DNA of 25,239 bases from an uncultured Collinsella sp. (GCA_959019945.1 CAUEQD010000030.1:1-25239); one strand, 5' to 3'; shown: positions 1-6,992, numbered from the stretch's first letter. A program made the numbers and translations. The notes: generated by a model not told the origin, from the letters alone.

Positions 1-1
1 C

Positions 2-139
2 GGAGGGGCCCCGTGGGCGGGAATCGCGCACTCCATATTTTGTTCACAAATGAATAGAACCCTCAGTTGCTTCGCTGAGGCCGTATTCGAAGCAGCAGCT
101 TCTGATATTGGCGATGACCAGCTGTTTTATGAGTATTGA
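2..139 (+). CDS. Possible C-terminal end of a gene entering from the left (partial)
   Basis: An open frame with no stop runs from the first bases of the window to a TGA at 137-139, giving 45 residues that end in the acidic, aromatic tail GDDQLFYEY. The other two plus frames are closed within about 60 bases. The composition looks protein-like, but the piece is too short to assign to a family. An internal ATG at 50 could make a 29-residue peptide, with no convincing ribosome site. It lies in the accessory patch left of the traX-like gene, so it may be the end of a real gene or a remnant. The real start, if any, lies outside the window. Confidence 0.35.
   Translation, partial: GGAPWAGIAHSIFCSQMNRTLSCFAEAVFEAAASDIGDDQLFYEY
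62..81. repeat. Short inverted repeat (hairpin) with GCTTCG loop
   Basis: CCTCAG and CTGAGG form a perfect 6-bp stem around an 8-base loop containing GCTTCG. It lies inside the partial open frame at 2-139, and no T-run follows, so it is not a clear terminator. The loop resembles the GCTTCGC loops of the stem-loops beside tRNA-Gly near 10131. Confidence 0.3.
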
Positions 140-308
140 GACATCGGTCATCTCTGGAGCGCTACTTTACTCCAAAGGCATCAGCTATTTGTTTCCCATC
201 GGTAAAAGGCGGGTTTTGTTCGCCAAGCGTTCTTATATATAGATAGATACGGGTTCGAACCCATGAAAGGGCGACAAAAAAAGACAGCCAACCGAAGTTG
301 ACCGCTTT
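140..308. other. Non-coding stretch with degenerate tRNA-tail repeat
   Basis: I see no convincing gene here. Open frames crossing it read through the T-arm and terminator-like repeat at 251-321 and look spurious. The stretch is AT-richer than the core genes to the right. Confidence 0.4.
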
Positions 309-321
309 CTATTCTATGCTG
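251..321. repeat. Degenerate copy of the tRNA-Lys downstream repeat
   Basis: This segment starts with the palindromic T-loop core GGGTTCGAACCC and continues through an A-run, a CCAACCG core, CGCTTTCT and TCTATG. It aligns by eye to 1488-1556 next to tRNA-Lys with roughly 80% identity and a single-base indel. Both copies have the same orientation and lie about 1.24 kb apart, flanking the traX-like gene. The copy at 1488-1556 ends exactly in the tRNA 3' end; this copy does not carry a recognisable tRNA. Confidence 0.65.
277..303 (-). terminator. Probable intrinsic terminator for the traX-side transcripts
   Basis: Read on the minus strand, a GUCAAC/GUUGGC stem (one G-U pair) closes on a UUCG tetraloop at about 287-302 and is followed by a run of seven T. 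It lies just past the small minus-strand frame that ends at 309, so it could end transcripts from the traX-like gene. Confidence 0.5.
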
Positions 322-500
322 GAGTATCCAGAGGGTGCTTCCGAACTCGTTTTCTCGCTGCCATTCATGCTTTCGAAGCATCTTTCGACCTTCGCAGTCT
401 CATGTTTTGAGGATCTGCCGTGTTTATCACTGTTATCAATGAGTGTGTGGAAGTGATCCTCATACAGATTCATGCGATCCGCCAGAGAACTGAGAAGCAT
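309..500 (-). CDS. Small orphan reading frame downstream of traX-like gene, possibly a gene remnant
   Basis: A 63-codon frame begins at ATG 500 and ends with TAG at 309. The same frame stays open upstream to about 587, but no start codon is visible there. The translation is hydrophilic and protein-like, rich in Asp, Glu, His and Ser, with no membrane segment. I recognise no family. It follows the traX-like stop by about 20 bases (open frame) or 110 bases (ATG) on the same strand and is followed by a terminator-like hairpin. The missing start suggests the C-terminal scrap of a decayed gene rather than an intact small protein. The overlapping plus-strand frame at 420-632 is less convincing. Confidence 0.3.
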   Translation of the reverse strand: MLLSSLADRMNLYEDHFHTLIDNSDKHGRSSKHETAKVERCFESMNGSEKTSSEAPSGYSSIE

Positions 501-609
501 CTTTCTGCAGCCCTCGTTGTCTATCCTCGCATCTCTCAGGTCTTCCGGAAATTCACAAGCAGTCTTAGGGTCAATTTGTTTCTGCTTTCAGAGACTTGTT
601 TGAGAGTTT

Positions 610-1407
610 TTAAAGACAGTTCAAAACAATAAGCGAGACACCATAAAGCAGAGCAAGATGTGCCGGATAGAAAATGTAGAAGAAATATTTCAGCTTCAGC
701 CCTCGCTTGCCATTATAAAGATTGATAAGCAACAACGAAATTATCGCGGCAGCAACATCAGGATTAAAAATATTAGCTGTAGTGAACTCAAATCCGCCGC
801 CAATTATATGGCATGACGAAAGGAGCACTGCACATACTGCAGCAAAGAACATCTTAGCTTTGCTGTCGTGGAATAAATAGAATGCAGCCACAAGCAGAAT
901 GCCATACGCACCGCCATCCAGCTTAGTGTATTCAGCTGCCAGTGCTGTCAAAACAATCAGAGCAATTTCTGCAATGTGCCTCTTCCATTTTGAAAGACTT
1001 TGTATCTTTTCCAGAATAATCAAAAAGACCAAGGAAAGCAGGAGCTCATACATAACATTCTGTTGCCGAAGGTCAAATAGCTGCCCGGTTTGAACGAAAT
1101 CGTATATGGGCTCCGCAATGATTGCGAAGACAAGCATATTTCGCAGGTACTTCTTTATGTCATGAGTATGCAAAAATCCCTCAACTATCAAAAAGCAAAA
1201 TAAGGGAAATGCAATTCTGCCAAGAACATGAAGCACATCCGAAGCCTCGCTTAGAATCGCCCACTGCTCGTCTGATATCTGATTGTACGATGCGTGAGTC
1301 ATGATTCCATTGGTCAGGACGATCCTGCTTACATGATCGAGAACCATCGAAATGGCCGCTATTATCTTTAATGTGCTGCCGCTAATTCCGTATCTATCTG
1401 TTTTCAT
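610..1407 (-). CDS. TraX family membrane protein
   Basis: This 265-residue protein is a polytopic membrane protein of the TraX family. F-plasmid TraX acetylates the N terminus of pilin; chromosomal relatives in gut bacteria are presumed acyltransferases of unknown substrate. The N terminus reads SGSTLKIIAAISMVLDHVSR, the typical TraX opening with an Asp-His pair in the first helix. HVLGRIAFPLFCFLIVEGF forms the second characteristic segment, and about eight hydrophobic stretches follow. AGGA lies about 8 bases before ATG 1407. Base composition is clearly lower in GC than the core genes to the right. No conjugation genes are nearby, so a role in conjugation is unlikely. The gene sits between two related tRNA-tail/terminator repeats and is probably accessory. 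Confidence 0.85.
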   Translation of the reverse strand: MKTDRYGISGSTLKIIAAISMVLDHVSRIVLTNGIMTHASYNQISDEQWAILSEASDVLHVLGRIAFPLFCFLIVEGFLHTHDIKKYLRNMLVFAIIAEPIYDFVQTGQLFDLRQQNVMYELLLSLVFLIILEKIQSLSKWKRHIAEIALIVLTALAAEYTKLDGGAYGILLVAAFYLFHDSKAKMFFAAVCAVLLSSCHIIGGGFEFTTANIFNPDVAAAIISLLLINLYNGKRGLKLKYFFYIFYPAHLALLYGVSLIVLNCL

Positions 1408-1425
1408 TTTGTTTTCCTTTCGTTG

Positions 1426-1444
1426 GGTGGGCCGTCGGGGGTTC
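1426..1444. repeat. Duplicate of tRNA-Lys 3' end
   Basis: Nineteen bases match 18 of 19 positions of tRNA-Lys 1553-1571, meaning CCA, discriminator, acceptor strand and T-stem up to the T-loop, in the same orientation. The match stops in the T-loop, after which the sequence becomes a GC-rich stretch with small stem-loops. The copy lies 127 bases from the genuine tRNA end and directly upstream of the traX-like ribosome site. Confidence 0.7.
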
Positions 1445-1486
1445 AGCCTGCTCCGCAGGCGGCCGCTGCGGCGCTCCGCGCCCCGA
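1445..1486. repeat. GC-rich stem-loop block between tRNA-tail copies
   Basis: Two small hairpins are visible: GCCTG-CTCC-GCAGGC, and GGCGC-TCC-GCGCC (approximate pairing). The block has no coding potential that I trust. It occupies the same relative place as the GCTTCGC stem-loops beside tRNA-Gly. Confidence 0.45.
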
Positions 1487-1487
1487 C

Positions 1488-1556
1488 GGGTTCGAACCCG
1501 TGTCGCGGCAACAAAAAAGCGACCAACCGGAGTCGATCGCTTTCTTTTCTATGGTG
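1488..1556. repeat. T-arm-like plus terminator repeat beside tRNA-Lys
   Basis: The segment begins with GGGTTCGAACCC, which resembles the T-arm of a plus-strand tRNA with one base missing. It runs through a bidirectional hairpin into the 3' end of the genuine minus-strand tRNA-Lys. A degenerate direct copy lies at 251-321. The plus-strand half can be read as an inverted, decayed copy of the tRNA tail. Confidence 0.6.
1513..1543 (-). terminator. Intrinsic terminator of tRNA-Lys
   Basis: On the minus strand, AAAGCGA pairs with TCGCTTT around a 14-base loop and is followed by a T-run. It starts about 9 bases past the tRNA CCA end. Confidence 0.8.
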
Positions 1557-1627
1557 GGCCGTCAGGGGTTCGAACCCTGGACCTTGGGATTAAAAGTCCC
1601 CTGCTCTGCCAGCTGAGCTAACGGCCC
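1552..1627 (-). tRNA. tRNA-Lys(UUU)
   Basis: The full cloverleaf folds. The acceptor is GGGCCGT/ACGGCCC, followed by the D-arm GCTCAGCTGGCAGAGC. The anticodon loop CTTTTAA has anticodon TTT at 1592-1594, and the T-arm is CAGGG-TTCGAAC-CCCTG. The discriminator is A and CCA is encoded at 1552-1554. The outermost anticodon-stem pair (27-43) is G-A, a mild mismatch. The gene is followed by its own terminator and preceded by its own promoter-like sequence inside the end of the aminopeptidase gene. Confidence 0.95.
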
Positions 1628-1636
1628 GCGGGTGGC

Positions 1637-1665
1637 ATTGTACCACGGTCTGGGACTATTCCCAA
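1637..1665 (-). promoter_or_regulatory. Candidate promoter of tRNA-Lys
   Basis: On the minus strand, TTGGGA (1660-1665) and TACAAT (1637-1642) are separated by 17 bases, and the -10 ends 9 bases before the tRNA 5' end. The -35 hexamer overlaps the last codons of the aminopeptidase gene. Confidence 0.5.
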
Positions 1666-2936
1666 CTCCATTGGCCGTTCTGGAAAATCACAACTTCACG
1701 TCCATCAGGCGTAATGCCCGTAATATCGATGTCGTCCGTGCCGATCATAAAATCGACGTGCGTGCTCGAGACGTTAACGCCATGCTCCAGGAGCTCCTCC
1801 TTGGACATGTCATACCCACCCTCGATGCATTCGGGGAAACCGACACCTAGCGCGAGATGGCAGCTAGCGTTCTCGTCATAGAGTGTGTCATAGAACAGAA
1901 CGCCGCTTTCGCGGATCGGAGTGTTCTTGGAAATGAGCGCGACCTCGCCCAGATGAGCGGCACCTTCATCGGTGTCAATAATGCTCGCAAGCGTTGCCTT
2001 GCCCACGCGGGCGTCGTAGTCCACCACGCGGCCGCCCTCGAACTTAATCCAAAAATCTTCGACTTTATTGCCGTGGTGGATGAGCGGCATGGCCGAGTAC
2101 ACGATACCGTCGGCGCGCATGCGATCGGGCGAGGTGAAGACTTCCTCGGTGGGAATGTTGGGGAAGAAGGGGTGTCCATCGGGCGTCTTGCCCTTGCCGC
2201 CGGCCCACTCGTGACCCTTCGTCATGCCAATCGTCAGATCGGTTCCATTTGCCGCGGTGTAATGCAAGTAGTCGAAACGATTGTCGTTCAGGAAACGCAG
2301 GTTCTTTTCGAATGCGGCGTCATGGAGTTCCCAGTCGCTCTCCGGGTCCTGGCCATCGGCGCGCGCGGTGTGCAGAATCGCATTCCACAGTTTATAGATT
2401 GCAACCTCATCGGCGTCTCCTGGGAACACCTCGTGCGCCCAAGCCACGACCGGAGCGCCGGCGATGCACCACGGATTGATGTTGTAATCCAGTCCGCGGC
2501 GGAAAACTTTGCACTGCGTATTCCTCGCCTTTGATGCCGCGGCCGGCTTGGCTGGATCGATGCCCTTGAGGGCCGCAGGATCCGCACCTTCGATAAAGAC
2601 AAAGCAGGCACCATCCTGGGCCAAGGAATCCAGCTGCATGCGCTTCCACTCGGGTGTCTGCTCAAAATAGCTTTTCTCGACATGCTCGTACGTGAGCCTC
2701 GTCACGGCATCATCGGCCCAAATGACCGTCACGTGGCCGGCGGCGGCAGCATAGGCCTCCGCGACCACCACGCGCGCAAACGGCGCGCACTCGACCGGAG
2801 ACTGAACGACGACCTCCTGGCCGGGCTTGACGTTTACGCCCTTGCGGACGACCAGGCGCGCGTAGTTTTTAATCTTGGGCTCCAGGGCCTTCATGCCCTC
2901 CAGAGCCTCTTCGACCGTCAGGGCAGCTCGAATCAT
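1656..2936 (-). CDS. Aminopeptidase, peptidase family M29
   Basis: A cytoplasmic metallo-aminopeptidase of the M29 family (thermophilic aminopeptidase T/AmpS type), which removes N-terminal residues from peptides. Family blocks are clear: FFPNIPTEEVFTSPDR with its metal-binding Glu residues, GEVALI with Glu, FYDTLYDENASCHLALG, and SSTHVDFMIG with metal-binding His and Asp. The length of about 426 residues is usual. An in-frame ATG lies 12 bases upstream at 2948, but GGAG sits 6 bases before the ATG at 2936, so I prefer the shorter start. The gene is monocistronic between the terminator at 2968-2995 and tRNA-Lys, whose promoter overlaps its 3' end. No signal peptide is visible. Confidence 0.93.
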   Translation of the reverse strand: MIRAALTVEEALEGMKALEPKIKNYARLVVRKGVNVKPGQEVVVQSPVECAPFARVVVAEAYAAAAGHVTVIWADDAVTRLTYEHVEKSYFEQTPEWKRMQLDSLAQDGACFVFIEGADPAALKGIDPAKPAAASKARNTQCKVFRRGLDYNINPWCIAGAPVVAWAHEVFPGDADEVAIYKLWNAILHTARADGQDPESDWELHDAAFEKNLRFLNDNRFDYLHYTAANGTDLTIGMTKGHEWAGGKGKTPDGHPFFPNIPTEEVFTSPDRMRADGIVYSAMPLIHHGNKVEDFWIKFEGGRVVDYDARVGKATLASIIDTDEGAAHLGEVALISKNTPIRESGVLFYDTLYDENASCHLALGVGFPECIEGGYDMSKEELLEHGVNVSSTHVDFMIGTDDIDITGITPDGREVVIFQNGQWSWE

Positions 2937-2967
2937 GTGCCACTCCATCTATCTATAGAACAGTAAA

Positions 2968-2995
2968 AAGGCGCGCCGCAAAAACGACGCGCCTT
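2968..2995 (-). terminator. Terminator after the purC / small membrane protein operon
   Basis: AAGGCGCG and CGCGCCTT form an 8-bp perfect stem around a 12-base loop. On the minus strand the 3' arm runs into TTTTT. It follows the stop at 3026 by about 30 bases. Confidence 0.85.
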
Positions 2996-3025
2996 ATATC
3001 TTAGCGATAAGTATGTATGCAAACG

Positions 3026-3601
3026 CTACTTCTTCTTGGAGTCCTTCTGGTCCTCCTCGGCAGCCGCGCGCTCAATAAGAGCGTTGAGCTTGTTCTCGGA
3101 CATGCCCTCGGCCTGCGCGCGGTACATGTTGCGCAAGGGACGAATACGAGCGAAGTCGTAGATAAAGTCACCTAGGATGATGACATAGGACAAAACGATG
3201 CCGACCATCTGGACAGGGCTGGACACCATGCCAGCGGGAGCGAAGTACAGCGAGGCCCAAATTGCCACGACGAGCACCATGCCAATGGCGAGCACAATCC
3301 ACCAGATGCGACGGCGCTTGGTGTAGTCCTCGTCCTGCTTGAGGAGGATATTCGACACCGTATAGATGCGGTCCTCCTTGGCGCGCTGCTTGGCCTTGCG
3401 GGCGCGCTTCTCCTCTTTAGAGAGGCCCTCGAGGTTCTCGCCCTTCTCGAGCTCTTTGCGGCGTGCCTTAGACGAAGCCGGCACGATGCGAACGGAGCTC
3501 GCTGCTTGGCGGGCGGGCTTAGCAGATGCGGCAGACTTGCGCGCAACCCCGGTAACTTCGTGGGATTGCGTGCGCTTGTTCGTGGCGCTACGGGTACTCA
3601 C
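3026..3601 (-). CDS. Small conserved-looking membrane protein with basic N-terminal tail
   Basis: A 191-residue protein of unknown function. Residues 1-98 are strongly basic and Ala-rich, probably disordered, with a KEEKRARKAKQRAKE charged helix at about 62-76. Two transmembrane helices follow at about 99-120 and 128-149, then a charged C-terminal helix ending in KKK. The start is GTG at 3601, immediately after the purC TAA with no gap. GGAG lies 9 bases upstream, inside the end of purC, so translation is probably coupled to purC. The large positive tail suggests a cytoplasmic N terminus. It resembles uncharacterised actinobacterial membrane proteins, and nothing in it indicates an enzyme. 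Confidence 0.85.
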   Translation of the reverse strand: MSTRSATNKRTQSHEVTGVARKSAASAKPARQAASSVRIVPASSKARRKELEKGENLEGLSKEEKRARKAKQRAKEDRIYTVSNILLKQDEDYTKRRRIWWIVLAIGMVLVVAIWASLYFAPAGMVSSPVQMVGIVLSYVIILGDFIYDFARIRPLRNMYRAQAEGMSENKLNALIERAAAEEDQKDSKKK

Positions 3602-4489
3602 TTATGCGTTCTCCTTCATGCTTGTGAACTGGGAGCCGGTGATGATCTGGAAGGCCTCGCGATAGCGCTCGGACGTGCCATCGATGACCTCGGCGGGCAG
3701 GTGCGGGGTCTCCCCCGTCATATCCCAGTTGGCCTTGAGCCAATTGCGGACGAATTGCTTGTCGTAGCTAGGCTGGATCTTGCCCTCCTCGTAGCTGGCA
3801 GCAGGCCAGAAACGGCTGGAGTCGGGCGTGAGGCACTCGTCGATCAGCGTGACCTTGCCATCAATAACACCAAACTCGAACTTGGTGTCGGCAATGATGA
3901 TGCCACGGGTCGCGGCGTACTCGGCAGCGGCCTTGTAGATCTTGAGGGAAAGGTCACGAATCTGCGTGGCGATGTCCTCGCCCACGATCTCGCAGCAACG
4001 CTCGAACGAGATGTTCTCGTCGTGGTCACCGATCTCGGCCTTCGTGGACGGCGTGAACAACGGCTCGGGAAGCTTGGAAGCCTCGGTCAGGCCCTCAGGC
4101 AGCTGGATGCCGCAGACGGTGCCGTTCTCGTCGTAGGTCTTCTTGCCCGAACCGGTCAGATAGCCGCGGACGATGCACTCGATAGGAATCGTCTGGGCCT
4201 TCTTAACCAGCATGGCGCGGCCAGCGAGGTAGTCACGATACTCAGCAAACTCCTCGGGGAAATCCGCCGGGTCGATGGAAACGAGATGGTTGGGGACGAT
4301 GTCGGCAAACTTATCGAACCAGAATGCCGAGATGCGATTGAGCACCTCTCCCTTAAACGGAATCTCGTCGGGAAGAATGAAGTCGAACGCAGAAATGCGG
4401 TCGGTGGCGACCATCAGCAGGTTTTCACCGGCATCGTAAATATCACGAACCTTGCCACGGGAATCCGGACGACGCTCCATCGTTGTCAC
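3602..4489 (-). CDS. purC: Phosphoribosylaminoimidazole-succinocarboxamide synthase (SAICAR synthetase)
   Basis: This cytoplasmic enzyme joins CAIR and aspartate using ATP to make SAICAR in de novo purine synthesis. Conserved blocks include GKVRDIYD near the N terminus, TDRISAFDFILPDEIPFKG, ECIVRGYLTGSG, ADTKFEFG and LIDECLTPDSSRFW. The total of about 295 residues is normal for the long bacterial form. The frame could start at GTG 4498, but AAGGAG abuts that codon and lies 8 bases before GTG 4489, so 4489 is the better start. It is followed directly by the membrane protein gene at 3601. The next purine step, adenylosuccinate lyase (purB), is encoded separately at 8655-10001. Confidence 0.95.
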   Translation of the reverse strand: MTTMERRPDSRGKVRDIYDAGENLLMVATDRISAFDFILPDEIPFKGEVLNRISAFWFDKFADIVPNHLVSIDPADFPEEFAEYRDYLAGRAMLVKKAQTIPIECIVRGYLTGSGKKTYDENGTVCGIQLPEGLTEASKLPEPLFTPSTKAEIGDHDENISFERCCEIVGEDIATQIRDLSLKIYKAAAEYAATRGIIIADTKFEFGVIDGKVTLIDECLTPDSSRFWPAASYEEGKIQPSYDKQFVRNWLKANWDMTGETPHLPAEVIDGTSERYREAFQIITGSQFTSMKENA

Positions 4490-4520
4490 GTGAGTCACTC
4501 CTTACCTAAATACGACAGAA

Positions 4521-4540
4521 ATGCGGGTTCTTTCCCGCAT
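4521..4540. terminator. Possible terminator between the histidine kinase gene and purC
   Basis: ATGCGGG and CCCGCAT form a perfect 7-bp stem with a 6-base loop, between the kinase stop (4599) and the purC ribosome site. The T-run on the minus side is weak (TTCTGTCGTATTT), so it may be leaky or regulatory. Confidence 0.45.
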
Positions 4541-4598
4541 GTTTTCGCAAACTCGGAGCGGCAGGGACGCGGCCCCTCCTTCACCGAATAGCGAAAAG

Positions 4599-6164
4599 CT
4601 AGTGCTCCATTGTAGTAGATGCCGCGTCTGCCGTGTGCTCGCGGGGCAGATGAATTGTAAAAGTCGTACCCTTTCCAAGCTCCGACTCCACGGATATGTA
4701 GCCATGGTGACGCTCGACAATCTGCTTGGTCACGGCGAGGCCGACGCCCAGGCCGCCAGCTTCGCGGGCGCGGCTGGCATCGGCGCGCCAAAACCGCCCG
4801 AAAATGCGCGACAGATCGTCTTTGGCAATACCGATGCCGGTATCAGAAACGGCAATGCTGACGTGCCTGCGGTCACTGAGCACCGACACCACGACCCAAC
4901 CGCCCTCGGGGGTGTAGCGCATGGCGTTGCTCATGAGGTTGATAACACATTGCGTGATCATGTCGGGATCTGCCTCGACAACGTCATCGTGGCCCTGCGT
5001 CTCATCTGCAAAGCGCAAACGCAGGTCACGGTCGGCAAACAGGCGCTCCTGGCCATTCACAATCGATCGCACGAACGGAACCATGTCCACCGGTTCTAGA
5101 TTGAGCGGAGCCGTGCTGTTTTCCATACGCGATAGGTCGAGCATCTGCTGCACCAGACGAGCCAGGCGACGCGTCTCGGAAGCAACGGTCTCCAAATGCT
5201 CATCGTCGGTGGGATACACGCCATCCTGCATGGCCTCGACCGTTGCGAGCATGGCCATAAGCGGCGTGCGAAGCTCGTGTGCAACGTCTGAGGTCAGGCG
5301 CTTCTCGTGTTTCATATCCTTCTCGAGCGAAGTGGCCATCTCATCGAAGGTCTCACCCAGCTGATCGATCTCGTCATCACCGCGCAGTCCCGTGCGAGCC
5401 GACAGGTCGCCGTCACGGATTTGCTTTGCGGTACTGGTGATGCGATGAATCGGCTTGGTGAGCATGCGCGACACGAGCGATCCGATAACGACCGAAATGC
5501 AGATTGCAACAACCGCGGCGAGGGCCATGGCGTTAAAGGTCTTCTCCCTAAACGCAGAGTCCGCCTTGGTGAGCAGAGCGTCGGAGCCGATGGCCCACAG
5601 CTTTACCTGTCCGACATGCTCGCCGGAAGACGTTACAATCTCGACGTTAGCAACGCTATCGGAGTCGGTTGGAGCAGACGAGACCGGGCTATGCGATGCC
5701 CTCTTGCCGCTCGTGTCGTCGGTCGTAGCCTGGTTTTCGCGTACATCGGCGGTGGCGCTTGCCGAGGGCCAGGAATCGTCATAAACGATCACGCCCTTTT
5801 TATTGACGACCTGCATGCCCAGATCGTCGGAAACCAAACTCGACGTTGCGACCGTGCGCAGTTCTCCCGCGGTCCAAGAGCCGTTTTCCTCATATGAGGT
5901 CGCCAACTTCTCGGCAGCGGAATTTGCGATTTCGACGATATTGGAGCGTGTGTAATCCGAAAAGACCGTGCCCCACACAACAGAGACAACGCCCACCAGC
6001 ACCAATACTGTCATGAGCGATGTCAGAGCAAAAGCAAGTGCCATGCGCGAGGGATAGCTCATCGTTGGCCGTGAATCGGAACGAGGCGTGTTCCAACTAG
6101 CCTTGGAACCCGCCTCGCTCTCCTGCTTGTGCTTTTGTCCGATTTCAAAGCGCGCAGGTGTCAT
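4599..6164 (-). CDS. Two-component sensor histidine kinase (BaeS/PhoR-like)
   Basis: A 521-residue membrane histidine kinase. Residues 1-40 are a hydrophilic cytoplasmic tail, followed by TM1 at about 41-64. An extracytoplasmic sensor spans about 65-208 and TM2 lies at about 211-230. The HAMP region is about 231-283 and the dimerisation domain has phospho-acceptor His296 in SDVAHELRTP. The ATPase domain shows Asn413 in NLMSNAMRYTPEGG, DTGIG at 441-445, FGRFW at 455-459 and GLGVGLA at 471-477. The sensor carries a Ser/Thr/Asp-rich low-complexity stretch at about 134-172. The gene starts 11 bases after the response regulator stop, with AGGGA upstream, so the two are one operon. The stimulus is unknown; an envelope signal is likely from the topology. 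Confidence 0.93.
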   Translation of the reverse strand: MTPARFEIGQKHKQESEAGSKASWNTPRSDSRPTMSYPSRMALAFALTSLMTVLVLVGVVSVVWGTVFSDYTRSNIVEIANSAAEKLATSYEENGSWTAGELRTVATSSLVSDDLGMQVVNKKGVIVYDDSWPSASATADVRENQATTDDTSGKRASHSPVSSAPTDSDSVANVEIVTSSGEHVGQVKLWAIGSDALLTKADSAFREKTFNAMALAAVVAICISVVIGSLVSRMLTKPIHRITSTAKQIRDGDLSARTGLRGDDEIDQLGETFDEMATSLEKDMKHEKRLTSDVAHELRTPLMAMLATVEAMQDGVYPTDDEHLETVASETRRLARLVQQMLDLSRMENSTAPLNLEPVDMVPFVRSIVNGQERLFADRDLRLRFADETQGHDDVVEADPDMITQCVINLMSNAMRYTPEGGWVVVSVLSDRRHVSIAVSDTGIGIAKDDLSRIFGRFWRADASRAREAGGLGVGLAVTKQIVERHHGYISVESELGKGTTFTIHLPREHTADAASTTMEH

Positions 6165-6175
6165 ATGTGATTTCC

Positions 6176-6898
6176 CTATTTCTCGTCCGACTTATCGGTC
6201 TTGGCCGGAGCCTCGAAGCGATAGCCGACACCATGGACGGTGTAGAGCCACTTGGGCTTCTTGGGATCATCGCCCAGCTTGGCGCGAAGATTCTTCACGT
6301 GGCTATCGATGGTGCGCTCATAGCCCTCAAAGTCATACCCGAGCACTTTCTCGACCAGCTCCATGCGGTTATACACACGGCCGGGATGGCGGGCAAGCGT
6401 GGTGAGCAGCTTGAACTCGGAAGCCGTCAGATCGACTTCCTTGCCCTCGACCAAGATCTTGTGGCCCGAGATATCGATGACCAGATCGCCGAAGTCGAGT
6501 ACCTCGACGGCGGGCTCGTCGGCCTGATGGGCACGGCGGAACAGAGCGCGAACGCGGGCGACGAGCTCGCGCGGCGAGAACGGCTTAATCAGATAGTCGT
6601 CGGCGCCGAGCTCAAGACCGATAATACGGTCCTCGATCTCGCCCTTAGCCGTCAGCATGATGATGGGGACATCCGAGGTATCGCGAATGGTGCGGCAAAC
6701 GCGCTCGCCGGGGATCTTGGGGAGCATAAGGTCGAGCACGACCAGGTCGAACTGATGCTTCTCGAACTCCTCGATCGCGGACTGGCCGTCGCCGACGCCC
6801 ACAACCCAGTAGCCTTCGCGCTCGAGATAGGCAGCGACGGCGTCACGGATTGCCTTCTCATCCTCGACCAGCAGAATCTTTTTTGCATCTGAAGCCAT
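6176..6898 (-). CDS. Response regulator, OmpR/PhoB family
   Basis: A 240-residue DNA-binding response regulator. The receiver domain occupies residues 8-120, with acidic pocket Glu12/Asp13, phospho-acceptor Asp56 in LVVLDLMLP, Thr83 and Lys105 in DYLIKPF. The C-terminal winged helix (about 140-235) has the typical LTASEFKLLTTLARHPGRV and HVKNLRAKLGDDP blocks and ends in YTVHGVGYRF. The frame extends to a TTG at 6919, but the ATG at 6898 gives the normal N terminus and has a G-rich ribosome site (AGGGGGG) about 10 bases upstream. It is the first gene of the operon with the histidine kinase. It probably activates or represses envelope genes; targets cannot be seen. Confidence 0.95.
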   Translation of the reverse strand: MASDAKKILLVEDEKAIRDAVAAYLEREGYWVVGVGDGQSAIEEFEKHQFDLVVLDLMLPKIPGERVCRTIRDTSDVPIIMLTAKGEIEDRIIGLELGADDYLIKPFSPRELVARVRALFRRAHQADEPAVEVLDFGDLVIDISGHKILVEGKEVDLTASEFKLLTTLARHPGRVYNRMELVEKVLGYDFEGYERTIDSHVKNLRAKLGDDPKKPKWLYTVHGVGYRFEAPAKTDKSDEK

Positions 6899-6953
6899 AA
6901 CACGGCCCCCCTGTCTCAATTAGCTAAGAACAAGCCCATTTTAACGCACCTGA

Positions 6954-6992
6954 GCCCGCCGGATGCCGCTATGACGCGGCAGCTCGGCGGGC
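6954..6992. terminator. Long stem-loop, probable terminator after the Tat lipoprotein gene
   Basis: GCCCGCCG (6954-6961) pairs with CGGCGGGC (6985-6992). Inside it, TGCCGC (6964-6969) pairs with GCGGCA (6976-6981), with only a few unpaired bases between. It lies about 60 bases past the lipoprotein stop and upstream of the response regulator. The T-run is weak (TTAAAAT), and that sequence may also serve as a -10 for the two-component operon. Confidence 0.55.

Noticed and set aside
420..632. Plus-strand frame of 70 codons near the traX-like gene
   Set aside because: It is antisense to a more protein-like minus frame and overlaps the traX-like stop. No ribosome site is seen.
610..1407. Evidence for a conjugative element around traX
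   Set aside because: No relaxase, coupling protein, type IV secretion or integrase gene is visible, and chromosomal TraX-like proteins are common.
1352..1621. Plus-strand frame of 89 codons across the tRNA-Lys locus
   Set aside because: It reads through repeat hairpins and the tRNA itself, which is not a protein gene.
3506..4591. Plus-strand open frame of 361 codons opposite purC
   Set aside because: It is antisense to a certain enzyme gene with full motifs, and no ribosome site or domain supports it.
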